Shown: positions 35,797 to 44,558 of the stretch, one piece after another
Layout: every line of letters starts with the position of its first letter
Numbering within the stretch: position 1 is the first letter of the stretch
Assembly (NCBI RefSeq): GCF_001931485.1
Contig: NZ_MSDV01000021.1
Span: 62,001 to 126,000 of the forward strand
Origin: Burkholderia sp. SRS-W-2-2016
GTDB taxonomy: Bacteria; Pseudomonadota; Gammaproteobacteria; Burkholderiales; Burkholderiaceae
Length of the DNA: 64,000 nt
Direction: 5' to 3'
Translations under genes and position numbers: made by a program
The notes under the pieces: model-generated
The model's database searches: none
The model's input: the letters and a program-made list of their open reading frames with translations, nothing else
Told to the model about the DNA's origin: nothing

Positions 35797-36732
35797 TTAA
35801 AGCCCGACGTCCGGCAACGCCGGCCGCGTTTCGAGCGCCTTCGCAACGATGCTTTTCACTTCCGCGAGCGTGTCGCCTTCCAGCGCGAGACGCGGCGGCC
35901 GCGTAACCGCACTGCCGCGCCCAAGCAGTTCCTCGCACAGCTTGATGCACTGCACGAGGTCGGGACGTGCATCGAGATGCAGCAGCGGCATGAACCAGCG
36001 GTAGAGCGCGAGCGCTTCGTCGAAGCGCTTTTGCGTTGCGAGACGGAATAGCGTCTCGCCTTCTTTCGGGAACGCGTTCGACATCCCCGACACCCAGCCC
36101 TGCGCGCCGACCGCGATGCTCTCGACCACCACGTCGTCGAGGCCCGCGAACAGCACGAAGCGATCGCCGACCGCATTGCGCAGATCGATGAAGCGCCGCG
36201 TATCGCCGGACGAATCCTTGAAGCAGACGATATTCTCGCAATCCTGCAATGCGATCAGCACGTCCGGCGTCACGTCGTTCTTGTAGATCGGCGGGTTGTT
36301 GTAGATCATCACCGGCAGATCGGTGCTCGACGCGACCGAGCGGAAATGCGCGGCGGTTTCATGCGGCTTCGCGGAATAGACGAGCGCCGGCATCACCATC
36401 ACACCGTCCACGCCGACGCGCGCCGCTTCACGCACCGTCTGCCGCGCGAACTCGGTGGTGAACTCGGCGACACCCGCGATCACCGGCACCTTGCCGCCGG
36501 CCGCATCGCGCGCGGCTTCGATCACCGCGAGTTTTTCCGGCGTGCTCAGCGACGTGTTTTCGCCGACCGTGCCGCACACCACCAGACCGGACACGCCGTC
36601 CCTGACCAGATTGCTGACCACCCGATGGGTCGCGTCGATGTCGAGCGAAAAATCGGCCTTGAACTGGGTGCTGACGGCGGGAAACACCCCGCTCCACTGG
36701 ATCGGCTTGCTCACTTTGTCCATCTCCTTCAT
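35797..36732 (-). CDS. DHDPS/NAL-family lyase, probable 1-pyrroline-4-hydroxy-2-carboxylate deaminase
   Basis: A 311-residue (beta/alpha)8 enzyme of the dihydrodipicolinate synthase superfamily. The Schiff-base Lys172 (CFKDSSGD) and Tyr144 (VMIYNNPP) are present, with the GTVGENTSLS phosphate/carboxylate loop at residues 54-63. The close pattern VMPALVYSAKPHE and LFAGLDDVVVESIAVGA recalls the hydroxyproline-pathway deaminase (LhpC/HypD), but no other hydroxyproline gene is in the window, so this is tentative. Starts at GTG 36735 or ATG 36723 are possible; the latter directly abuts an AAGGAG. It stands alone, ending at a shared terminator. Confidence 0.85.
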   Translation of the reverse strand: MKEMDKVSKPIQWSGVFPAVSTQFKADFSLDIDATHRVVSNLVRDGVSGLVVCGTVGENTSLSTPEKLAVIEAARDAAGGKVPVIAGVAEFTTEFARQTVREAARVGVDGVMVMPALVYSAKPHETAAHFRSVASSTDLPVMIYNNPPIYKNDVTPDVLIALQDCENIVCFKDSSGDTRRFIDLRNAVGDRFVLFAGLDDVVVESIAVGAQGWVSGMSNAFPKEGETLFRLATQKRFDEALALYRWFMPLLHLDARPDLVQCIKLCEELLGRGSAVTRPPRLALEGDTLAEVKSIVAKALETRPALPDVGL

Positions 36733-37116
36733 CACGCCGGCGATGCCGGCACACGTTGAGGTATGGCAACGAGTATCGGCGTTTCGCGGCCCGCAGGCTT
36801 GGGGTTTCTCGTAGTCGAAAGAGATTAAATCTGCACAACCGGCGCGGCGGTGAATTGCTCAGGCGGCGCCGCGAGGTACTGATGTGAACGCCATCGCACC
36901 GGCAAAGAAGAGGGTCGCTGCGAACCTGGCGCGTGCATCGCGATGCCGACACCGGCACAGCAGCGCCGTTATGCAAGCTGACAGCCGTTTTTCAGGCACG
37001 CCGGCACGCCGTGCTCGTGCGCGCCCCACCCCCGGCGCCACCGCGGCAAACCTCGGCCGATCGCGCTAGAGTCGATCTGCTATCGATTTGCCCAGTTCCC
37101 CTAACCAGGTGACGTC
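36733..37116. other. divergent intergenic region, no gene
   Basis: This 384-bp gap lies between the leftward lyase and the rightward cupin gene. Small frames on both strands are Arg/Ala-rich and not coding-like. No repeat or operator stands out. Confidence 0.5.
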
Positions 37117-37392
37117 ATGAATCGCGAAGCTTTTACCCAGATGCTGACGAACGAAGGTTTTCCCGATCCGGTGCTGATCTCGCGCGAACCGAATCTCGCG
37201 ATGGATCTGCACACGCATCCGTTCGAAGCGAAGGCGCTGATCGTCGAAGGAGAAATGAGTATTCGCGCCGACGACGAAGAACGTGTGTACCGGGTCGGCG
37301 ACGTGTTTCATCTGCCGGCGAACAAGGCGCACACCGAGCGTTATGGACCGGACGGCGTCAGCTATCTGGTAGGAAGAAAGCAACACGCGTAG
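37117..37392 (+). CDS. small cupin-domain protein
   Basis: A 91-residue single-domain cupin. The metal-binding motif 1 is visible as DLHTHPFEAKALIVEGEM (two His and one Glu), and motif 2 as FHLPANKAHTERYG with its His. Proteins of this size are often unassigned isomerases, dioxygenases or sensors. It is flanked by unrelated genes on the opposite strand, so the context gives no function. Confidence 0.85.
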   Translation: MNREAFTQMLTNEGFPDPVLISREPNLAMDLHTHPFEAKALIVEGEMSIRADDEERVYRVGDVFHLPANKAHTERYGPDGVSYLVGRKQHA

Positions 37393-37423
37393 CAGCGGCG
37401 AATTCACCGCTGCTTCATCTACT

Positions 37424-38566
37424 TCACGCCCCCAGCAACACACCCGTCCTGATCGGCCGCGTACCGGTGACGCGGCCGAGCGGCGCGCCCGCGGTCACGA
37501 AGCGAATCGCGCGCCGCATGTACAGCACCCCTTCGGTCTGGCTCGCAATCGTGGTGGTTTCGTCGGTCAACGGGTCGACGATATCGAACAGCGGCTGGCC
37601 CACGCGGATCGTGTCGCCGATCGTCGCGCAATGCACGAGAATCCCGCTCACCGGCGCGTAGAACTGTTCGCTGCCCGCGAGCGGCGTGGCCGGCGACAGC
37701 AGCGGCGGCAACGGCTTCGCGTCGCCGCGAATCGCGCCGCGCCACACCAGGTAGTCGATCAGCGCGTCCGCATCCTGCTGCGCGACTTCGTACGACACAT
37801 CGCGCTGGCCGCGGCATTCGACCGTCACCGCGATCGAACCGGTCGGCACCGGCTTGCTCGCCGGCATCCGCTGTTGCAGGGTCCACCACAGCAGGCTGTG
37901 GGTTTCGTCGAACGCGCCGGCGCCGGAGTCGGTCGCGAGCAGCGACGCCTCGGCGCCGAGGTAACGCGACAACGGCTCGAACTCGGCCCACGCCGCTTCG
38001 CTCGTGTACACGTGCATCGCCGCTTCGAGCGAGCAATGCAGATCGATCACCACGTCCGCATCGAACGACAGCTTCAGCAGCGCCAGTTGCAGCGAATCGA
38101 ATTCGGTCAGCGGCTTGTGCCGGTCCAGCTCCGCGCCGACCAGCGCGCGCACGATGCGCTTGTTCTCCTGCGCGTCGGCGCCGAGCGCGTGTTCGGCATC
38201 CGCAATCAGCTTCGCAAACTGCACGAAATGCCGGTTGAAATTCTTGCCGCTGGCCAGATCGAAGCGACCGACGAACTGGCCGAGCACGTATTGCCCGAGC
38301 CCGACCGGATTCGCGACCGGCACCAGCACGATTTCCGCGGTCAGCGCGCCGGCCTGTTCGAGTTCGAGCAGACGGCGCTTGAGCAGCACGGTGGTCAGCA
38401 TCGCGGGAGTTTCGTCGGCGTGCAGCGAGGCCTGAACGTAGATCTTCTGCGCGCCGCCGGTGGTGCCGGTGGTGCTGGCCGCGCCTGCCGGGCCGAAATG
38501 AAACGCCACCAGTTCGCGATGCGTGCCGATCGCGGGCGACAGAAGCGGAATCGATTGCCTGTTCAT
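37424..38566 (-). CDS. succinylglutamate desuccinylase/aspartoacylase-family (M14) protein
   Basis: A 380-residue zinc hydrolase of the AstE/aspartoacylase branch of M14 carboxypeptidases. The zinc ligands are visible in ASLHADETP and VVIDLHCS, the substrate Arg region in GKNFNRHF, and the catalytic Glu in TVECRGQRD. The last 100 residues form a barrel-sandwich domain (YAPVSGILVHCATIGDTIRVGQPLFDI). It probably deacylates an N-acyl amino acid. The adjacent amino-acid binding protein (43 bp downstream on the same strand) supports a role in amino-acid use. Confidence 0.88.
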   Translation of the reverse strand: MNRQSIPLLSPAIGTHRELVAFHFGPAGAASTTGTTGGAQKIYVQASLHADETPAMLTTVLLKRRLLELEQAGALTAEIVLVPVANPVGLGQYVLGQFVGRFDLASGKNFNRHFVQFAKLIADAEHALGADAQENKRIVRALVGAELDRHKPLTEFDSLQLALLKLSFDADVVIDLHCSLEAAMHVYTSEAAWAEFEPLSRYLGAEASLLATDSGAGAFDETHSLLWWTLQQRMPASKPVPTGSIAVTVECRGQRDVSYEVAQQDADALIDYLVWRGAIRGDAKPLPPLLSPATPLAGSEQFYAPVSGILVHCATIGDTIRVGQPLFDIVDPLTDETTTIASQTEGVLYMRRAIRFVTAGAPLGRVTGTRPIRTGVLLGA

Positions 38567-38609
38567 GAATGGAGAAACGGGTAAGTAAATTTATCGAAAG
38601 CAATCGAAC

Positions 38610-39377
38610 TCAATTGCCGTACGGGTCGAAGTCGAAGTACTTCTTCGCAATCTGCGCATACGTGCCGTCTTTGCGCATCGATGCGATCGCCTCGTTGATC
38701 GACGCCTGCACCGCGGTTTCATCCTTGCGCAGTCCGATCCCGACGCCGCGATCGCCCATCGACAGCGGTCCGCCGACAAACGTAAAGCCCTTGCCCGCCG
38801 GCGTGCGCAGAAAGCCGTAATCCGCTTCGACGGTGCCGAGCAGCGCGCCGTCGAGCCGGCCATTCTGCAGATCGGCGAACACTTCGTCCTGGCTCTTGTA
38901 CGCGGTCACATGCGCGCCAAGCGGCGCCCAGTTCTTCAGCGCATAGCTCTCGAACTGGGTGCCCGTCTGCACGCCGATCTGCTTGCCGGCCAGCGCGCCC
39001 GCGTTGGCCGCGAGCGGCGAGCCCTGGCGCGCGATCAGGTGCGACTTGAACTGGAACAGCTTCGACGAAAACAGGATCTGCTGCTCGCGCTTGTCGGTGA
39101 TCGCCATCGACGACAGCACCGCGTCGATCTTGCGCGCCTGCAACGCCGGAATCATCCCGGAGAATTCGAGTTCGACCCACTGGCAATGCGCATGGATGCG
39201 CTTGCAGATCTCGTTGCCGAGATCGACGTCGAAGCCTTTGAGGCTGCCGTCGGGCGCTTTCGAGTCCATCGGCGGATAAGTCGGGTCGATGCCGAGGCGC
39301 AGCGTGTTAGGGTCGGCGGCAAACGCGGCGCTGCTGAAAGTCAGCGCGGCGCAGAGGATCGTCAGCGGAAGTTTCAT
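38610..39377 (-). CDS. periplasmic amino-acid-binding protein of an ABC transporter
   Basis: A 255-residue substrate-binding protein (SBP family 3) with a signal peptide cleaved after AFA (residue 20). It begins LRLGIDPTYPPMDSKAPDGS, has FDVDLGNEICKRI, the ligand-binding ITDKREQQILFS and the late IGLRKDETAVQASINEAI, as in the histidine/lysine/arginine group. The ATG at 39377 gives the family length; the open frame upstream is not family-like. No permease or ATPase gene is adjacent, so it must use a transporter encoded elsewhere. It is transcribed toward the M14 enzyme and divergent from a LysR regulator. Confidence 0.9.
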   Translation of the reverse strand: MKLPLTILCAALTFSSAAFAADPNTLRLGIDPTYPPMDSKAPDGSLKGFDVDLGNEICKRIHAHCQWVELEFSGMIPALQARKIDAVLSSMAITDKREQQILFSSKLFQFKSHLIARQGSPLAANAGALAGKQIGVQTGTQFESYALKNWAPLGAHVTAYKSQDEVFADLQNGRLDGALLGTVEADYGFLRTPAGKGFTFVGGPLSMGDRGVGIGLRKDETAVQASINEAIASMRKDGTYAQIAKKYFDFDPYGN

Positions 39378-39462
39378 GAGGGCGAGCGGGTCGGATGGAT
39401 GAGCGGGACAGCGTGATCCTATGCGGCTGCCGCGCCTCGAAGAAGCCCCGTTCGGACTATCA

Positions 39463-39481
39463 TGATCACTTTTACCGATCA
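39463..39481. promoter_or_regulatory. LysR-type T-N11-A box
   Basis: TGATC-N9-GATCA is a perfect 5-bp inverted repeat that contains the T-N11-A core of LysR-family sites (T at 39466, A at 39478). It lies 15 bp before the LysR gene at 39496 and in the divergent promoter of the amino-acid-binding protein, so autoregulation with divergent control is likely. Confidence 0.55.
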
Positions 39482-39495
39482 CCACTCCCGGCCTC

Positions 39496-40416
39496 ATGGC
39501 GTTGACCATCTCCCAGCTGCGCGCGTTCACCGCGGTCGCCGAACATGGCAGCATCCGCGCGGCGTCGCGCGCGCTCGGCATCGCGCAGAGCGGCATTACG
39601 CAGCAATTGCAGAATCTCGAAGCGATGCTCGGCGCGACGCTGTTTACGCGCACCAATCGCGGCATCGCGCTGACCGCGCTCGGGCAGCGGCTGTTGCAAC
39701 GGGCCGGCGCGATCCTCGGCGAGTGCGAGCGCGCCGAGCAGGAAGTGCAGCAGCTGCGCGGCGATTACGCGGGCGAGGTCACGTTCGGGATGACGACCGA
39801 GCCGCTCGTCGATGCGTTCGCGCCGGTGCTGATGGAGTTTCGCGCGCGCTTCGAGCGGGTCGCCGTGCATCTGCGCACCGGCACCTCGCGGATGATGATT
39901 TCGTGGATCCGCGAAGGCACGCTCGATTTCGCGGTCGCGCTGGTGTCGAAGCACACCGATACCGCCGATCTTTCCGTGACGCCGCTTTATCCGTCCGATC
40001 CGGTAATCGTCTGCCGGAAAGGACATCCGAAGGCGCGCGCGAAGTCGCTGGCCGAGCTGGCCGATTGTCCGTGGGTGACCACGCGCTCGCCGAACCTGAC
40101 CGAAGAGCCGCATGTGAACCGGCTGAGCCATCTGTTCGAGAGCCACGGGCTGCCCGCGCCGAAGATCGTCGCGACCGTCGAGGGTCTGTATGAAACGCTG
40201 CATCTGGTCGGCGCGACCGATTGCCTGTCGCTGGAGGCGTCGGTGATCGCGCAGCGCGGACCGTTCGCGGAACTGCTGACCACGATCGATGTGCGCGAGC
40301 GCGCGCCCGCGCAGAACGTCTGTCTGCTGCAACGCGCGGCGCTTCCGCTGACGCCCGCCGCGCAGGAGTTCGCGACGATGATCGCGTCGTACACCCGCAC
40401 GGTGCGGGCGCGGTGA
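39496..40416 (+). CDS. LysR-family transcriptional regulator
   Basis: A 306-residue LysR regulator with the N-terminal helix-turn-helix (LRAFTAVAEHGSIRAASRALGIAQSG) and a full substrate-binding domain starting EVTFGMTTEPLVDAF. It is divergent from the amino-acid-binding protein gene, with a T-N11-A box in the shared promoter. Control of that protein and the M14 enzyme by an amino-acid derivative is the simplest reading. The ATG at 39496 is the only start consistent with the family. Confidence 0.92.
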   Translation: MALTISQLRAFTAVAEHGSIRAASRALGIAQSGITQQLQNLEAMLGATLFTRTNRGIALTALGQRLLQRAGAILGECERAEQEVQQLRGDYAGEVTFGMTTEPLVDAFAPVLMEFRARFERVAVHLRTGTSRMMISWIREGTLDFAVALVSKHTDTADLSVTPLYPSDPVIVCRKGHPKARAKSLAELADCPWVTTRSPNLTEEPHVNRLSHLFESHGLPAPKIVATVEGLYETLHLVGATDCLSLEASVIAQRGPFAELLTTIDVRERAPAQNVCLLQRAALPLTPAAQEFATMIASYTRTVRAR

Positions 40417-40628
40417 GCACCGTGAGCGCGGCGCCGCGCGCATCGGGCGCGGCGCTCCCGGCGCCCTCGCCGCCGGCATAGGACCTTGGTCCAATTGGCC
40501 GCACCGGGGTGCCGCCCCTACTATTTCCGATAGCGGCGCCGAACGGTACAAGGGGGCCACGCCGGATTCCCCGGCAAGCCAGACGGGTCGTCTGGAGACC
40601 CTTGCGGGGTCCCGCGAGGAGAAAATCG

Positions 40629-41732
40629 ATGCTACCCACACAGACCGCTCGAAGGGGACTATCCCGGGAATTGCTCGACGTACTGATCCGCGCCGGCCTC
40701 GTCGCGGTGCTGGCCATCGCGTGCTTCCGCGTGTTCGTGCCGTTCCTGAACCTGATGGTGTGGGCCGTGATCCTCGCGATTACGCTCTATCCGCTGCAGG
40801 TCAGACTGCGTTCGCGGCTGCGCGGCAAGGACGGGCTGGTCGCCACGCTGATCATCCTCATTTCGTTCGCGGTGATTCTGGTGCCGACCTATGCGCTCGG
40901 CGTCGCGGTCGCCAATTCGATCGAACGCGCGATGGACATCTTCCGCAGCGGCGACTTCCGGATTCCGCCGCCGGCCGAATCCGTCGCCGCATGGCCGCTG
41001 GTCGGCCAGCGGATCTTCGACTTCTGGACCCAGGCGTCGACCGATCTGACCGGCCTCGTGCAGAAGTTCGCGCCGCAAATGAAGGAAGTGGGCGTCGCGA
41101 TACTCGGCACCGTGACCGGGCTCGGCGCGGGACTGCTGGTGTTCTTCGTCGCGCTGATCGTCGCCGGCATTCTGATGGCGTACGGCGAAAAGGGCCACCG
41201 CAGCGCGGTGCAGATCGCGTCGCGCATTTCCGGCCTGGAGAACGGCCCGCAGATCGCCGATCTGTGCACGTCGACGATCCGCGCGGTCGCGCAAGGCGTG
41301 GTCGGCATCGCGTTCATCCAGATGCTGCTGATCGGCATCGGCTTCATCGTGATGGGCATTCCGGGCGCCGGCCTGCTCGCGCTCGCGGTGCTGCTGATCG
41401 GCATCATGCAGTTGCCCGCCACGCTGATCACGGTGCCGGTGATCGCGTTCGTGATCCTGACCGAAGGCGTCAGCACCGCGACGGTCATCTTCTCGGTCTA
41501 CGTGTTCGTCGCCGGTCTCGCCGACAACGTGCTCAAGCCGCTGCTGCTCGGACGCGGCGTCGCGGTGCCGATGCCGGTCGTGCTGATCGGCGCGCTCGGC
41601 GGCATGGTGACGGGCGGCGTGATCGGACTGTTCATCGGGCCCGTGATGCTGGCGGTCGGATATCAGCTGTTCTGGCGCTGGGTCAAGGACCAGCCGGAAT
41701 CCAAGCCGTGTCAGACACACATCGAACCCTAA
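40629..41732 (+). CDS. AI-2E-family (PerM/YdiK-type) membrane protein
   Basis: A 367-residue membrane protein with about eight helices of the PF01594 family. Its first helices are VLAIACFRVFVPFLNLMVW and LVATLIILISFAVILVP; the C-terminal GLADNVLKPLLLGRG motif is characteristic. Members include Na+/H+ antiporters and the autoinducer-2 exporter TqsA; function here is unassigned. GAGGAG 7 bases upstream fixes the start at 40629. The NodT gene follows by 18 bp, so it heads a five- to six-gene operon. Confidence 0.88.
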   Translation: MLPTQTARRGLSRELLDVLIRAGLVAVLAIACFRVFVPFLNLMVWAVILAITLYPLQVRLRSRLRGKDGLVATLIILISFAVILVPTYALGVAVANSIERAMDIFRSGDFRIPPPAESVAAWPLVGQRIFDFWTQASTDLTGLVQKFAPQMKEVGVAILGTVTGLGAGLLVFFVALIVAGILMAYGEKGHRSAVQIASRISGLENGPQIADLCTSTIRAVAQGVVGIAFIQMLLIGIGFIVMGIPGAGLLALAVLLIGIMQLPATLITVPVIAFVILTEGVSTATVIFSVYVFVAGLADNVLKPLLLGRGVAVPMPVVLIGALGGMVTGGVIGLFIGPVMLAVGYQLFWRWVKDQPESKPCQTHIEP

Positions 41733-41750
41733 GACCAGGGGGACGGCGTC

Positions 41751-43376
41751 GTGTCGCCTTCACTGCACGCATCGGCAACGGCGGCGCGGCCGCGCGCGGC
41801 GCTGTTCGTCGCCGCGCCGGCGCTGTGCGTGGTGGTGTGTGTCGCGGCGTCGGTCAGCGGCTGCATCCAGGTCGGTCCGGATTTTCATCCGCAGCATGAA
41901 GCGTGGAGCGAGCACTGGAGCAGCGCGTCGATCGAGCAGCTCACGCGGCAGGCCGCGCAGCCCGACGTCCGGCAGTGGTGGCAGGTCTTCGACGACCGCA
42001 ACCTCGAACAACTGATGGCTCAGGCCGATGCCGGCAACGGCGATCTGAAGATCGCCGGCCTGCGTGTGATCGAGGCGCGCGCGCAACTGGGCATCGCGCT
42101 CGCGGGCCGCTATCCGCAGGTGCAGCAGGTCAACACCGATGTGCTGTATACGGCGGGCCGGCGCTCGGATGGGCTCAGTAATTCGCGCTCGAGCGGCGCC
42201 TGGCAGTACGGAGCAAGTTTCAGCATCGGCTGGGAACTCGACTTCTGGGGGCGCTTCAGCCGCGCGATCGAATCCGCCGATGCCAACTTCTTCGCCGCCC
42301 AGGCGAATCGTGACGCCGCGCTGGTGCTGTTGCATGCGCAGCTCGCCGATACCTATTTCACGCTGCGCACCGCCGAAGCGCGGCTGCGCATCGCGCGCGA
42401 CAACGCGGCTTTGCAGAAACGCAGCTACGAGATCGCGCAGAAGCTGTTCAAAAGCGGCGAGAGCGACGAACTCGATCTGCAGCAGGCGAACACGCAATAC
42501 CTGGGAACGCTAAGCAGCATCCCCGATCTGGAGAGTCAGATCGTGCTCGCGCAGCATGCGCTGTCGGTGCTGCTCGGCCGGCCGCCGGGCCCGCTGCCGG
42601 AACTCGATGCGCAGCCCGGCAAGGCAGGCGTGCTGCCGCTCGTCGATCGCGCGGTATTGCAGCAGGTGCCCGCCGATCTGCTGTTGCGGCGCCCCGACGT
42701 ACTCGCGGCCGAATATCAGATGGCCGCGCAATCGGCGCTGATCGGCGTTGCGAAAGCCGATCTGTATCCGTCGGTGACGTTGCTCGGCTCGCTCGTGTGG
42801 AGCGCGACTTCGCTCGCCGGCGCGCCGAGCACGCTGGCGCTCGCGGCCGGACCCAGCGTCACGTGGAACGTGTTCGATCACGGCAAGATCGTCAACAACG
42901 TGCGCGTGCAGGACGTGCGGTTGCAACAGCTGACCGTCGCATATCAGAACACCGTGCGCGAAGCGGCGCGCGAAGCCGACGACGCTGCGACCGCGATGCT
43001 CGCCGCGCTGACGCGCGACCGGATTCTGAACGACGCGCAAGGGGCCGCGCGGCGCTCGCTGACGCTCGCCAATACGATTTATCGCGAAGGCTATTCGGAC
43101 TTTCAGCGCGTGCTCGATGCGCAGCGCGCGTTGTTCGCGCAACAGGATGCGTACGTGGTCAATCGCAGCAATGCGGTCGGCAGTCTGATCGCGCTGTATA
43201 AGGCGCTCGGCGGCGGGTGGTATGCGGAGCAGCCGCTGATCGATAGCGCGACGCGCGCGCAGATGCAGCAGCGCACCGATTGGGGCGATCTGTTGAACGA
43301 TGTGAGCGCGCCGCCGGCCGCGGCTGCTGCTGCGGCTGCTGCGGCTCCTGCTGCTTCCGAGGGGGCCTCGCGATGA
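41751..43376 (+). CDS. efflux outer-membrane lipoprotein, NodT family (second copy)
   Basis: A 541-residue outer-membrane factor. A GTG start with a GGGGGA ribosome site is used. The signal ends in a lipobox (VSGC, Cys near residue 38), then VGPDFHPQHEAW, the usual mature start. Two efflux repeats follow, the second with RRPDVLAAEYQMAAQSALIG. The end is an Ala-rich run. Its stop overlaps the HlyD start (ATGA at 43373-43376), so the two are translationally coupled. With HlyD and DUF2955 it would form a channel-adaptor-inner-membrane complex. Confidence 0.92.
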   Translation: MSPSLHASATAARPRAALFVAAPALCVVVCVAASVSGCIQVGPDFHPQHEAWSEHWSSASIEQLTRQAAQPDVRQWWQVFDDRNLEQLMAQADAGNGDLKIAGLRVIEARAQLGIALAGRYPQVQQVNTDVLYTAGRRSDGLSNSRSSGAWQYGASFSIGWELDFWGRFSRAIESADANFFAAQANRDAALVLLHAQLADTYFTLRTAEARLRIARDNAALQKRSYEIAQKLFKSGESDELDLQQANTQYLGTLSSIPDLESQIVLAQHALSVLLGRPPGPLPELDAQPGKAGVLPLVDRAVLQQVPADLLLRRPDVLAAEYQMAAQSALIGVAKADLYPSVTLLGSLVWSATSLAGAPSTLALAAGPSVTWNVFDHGKIVNNVRVQDVRLQQLTVAYQNTVREAAREADDAATAMLAALTRDRILNDAQGAARRSLTLANTIYREGYSDFQRVLDAQRALFAQQDAYVVNRSNAVGSLIALYKALGGGWYAEQPLIDSATRAQMQQRTDWGDLLNDVSAPPAAAAAAAAAAPAASEGASR

Positions 43377-44545
43377 GCGATACGTCCAAGTCGTCCGGAG
43401 CCGTGCCGGCAAGTGCGGGGGCTTCGTCTTCGCCTTCGCCGGCGCCCGCCCCGGCGCCGTCTCCGCCGCCCGCCGCCGAGCCGTCCGGTCGCGCGCTGAA
43501 GTGGGTGATTGGCGTGATCGTCGTCAGCCTGATCTGGTATCTGCTGGCCGATCGCCTGACGCCGTACACGCAACAGGCGCGCGTGCAGGCCTACGTCGTG
43601 CCGGTCGCCGCGGAAGTGTCGGGGCGCGTGACGCGAGTTGCCGTGCACGACAACCAGCAGGTCAACGCCGGCGACCTGCTGTTCGAGGTCGATAACGAGC
43701 AATACCGGATCGCCGCCGATCGCGCGCGCGCCGATCTGGAGACCACGCGCCGCCAGCTCGGCGCGAGCACCGCCGGGATCGATTCGGCGCGCGCGTCGCT
43801 GCGCGCGGCAATCGCGAACGAGGTCAAGGCGGCCCAGGACAGCGACCGGCTGGAGCGGCTGTATCGCGAAGACGAAGGCACCGTGTCGCTGCGGCGGCTC
43901 GAAGTCGCGCGCGCGACTCACGAACAGGCGCGCAGTCAGGTGGCGGCAGCACGCGCGGAAGTCGAACGCGCGCGCGAGCAGCAAGGCGGCGCCGAGCCCG
44001 ATAACGCGCAGTTGCGCAGCGCGGCCGCGGCGCTCGCGAAAGCGGAACTCGATCTGGCAAACACACGCGTCAACGCGCGCAGCGGCGGCGTGATCACCGA
44101 TCTGCGGACCGAAGTCGGCCAGTTCACCGCGGCGGGCAATCCGGTGATGACGCTGATCGCGATCCGCGATGTGTGGATCAGCGCGGATATGACCGAAAAC
44201 AATCTCGGCCGTTTGCAGCCGGGCACCGAGGTGGCCATCGCTCTCGATGCGTTGCCCGGCGAGATTTTCCACGGCCGGATTCGCAGCATCGGTTACGGCG
44301 TGAGCGTCGGCCAGCCCACGCCGCCGGGCGCGTTGCCGTCGATCCAGAACAGCCGCGACTGGCTGCGTCCCGCGCAGCGCTTTCCGGTGCTGGTCGAGTT
44401 CGATGCCAACGAGCGCGACCGTTTGCGCAACGTCCGGGTCGGCGGACAAGCCGAGGTGATGGCGTTTCCGAGTGCGAACAATCCGCTCAACCCGCTGGGC
44501 AGGCTGTTTCTGCGCGCGATGAGTTGGCTCTCCTATCTTTACTGA
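43373..44545 (+). CDS. HlyD-family secretion/efflux adaptor
   Basis: A 390-residue adaptor. The first 40 residues are Pro/Ala/Ser-rich, then a single anchor helix (WVIGVIVVSLIWYLLADRL), then lipoyl halves (VVPVAAEVSGRVTRVAV and the later NTRVNARSGGVITDLR) around a helical hairpin at about residues 130-230. The layout is the EmrA/AaeA type rather than the RND adaptor type. The gene starts within the stop of the NodT gene and is followed 13 bp later by the DUF2955 protein, which matches the AaeA-AaeB-like pairing of adaptor and FUSC-type membrane protein. Confidence 0.92.
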   Translation: MSDTSKSSGAVPASAGASSSPSPAPAPAPSPPPAAEPSGRALKWVIGVIVVSLIWYLLADRLTPYTQQARVQAYVVPVAAEVSGRVTRVAVHDNQQVNAGDLLFEVDNEQYRIAADRARADLETTRRQLGASTAGIDSARASLRAAIANEVKAAQDSDRLERLYREDEGTVSLRRLEVARATHEQARSQVAAARAEVERAREQQGGAEPDNAQLRSAAAALAKAELDLANTRVNARSGGVITDLRTEVGQFTAAGNPVMTLIAIRDVWISADMTENNLGRLQPGTEVAIALDALPGEIFHGRIRSIGYGVSVGQPTPPGALPSIQNSRDWLRPAQRFPVLVEFDANERDRLRNVRVGGQAEVMAFPSANNPLNPLGRLFLRAMSWLSYLY

Positions 44546-44558
44546 ACCGAACGAGGCG

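Noticed and set aside
35797..36732. True dihydrodipicolinate synthase (dapA)
   Set aside because: It has the superfamily Lys and Tyr, but the surrounding sequence pattern fits the hydroxyproline-pathway deaminase group better, and it is not in a lysine gene context.
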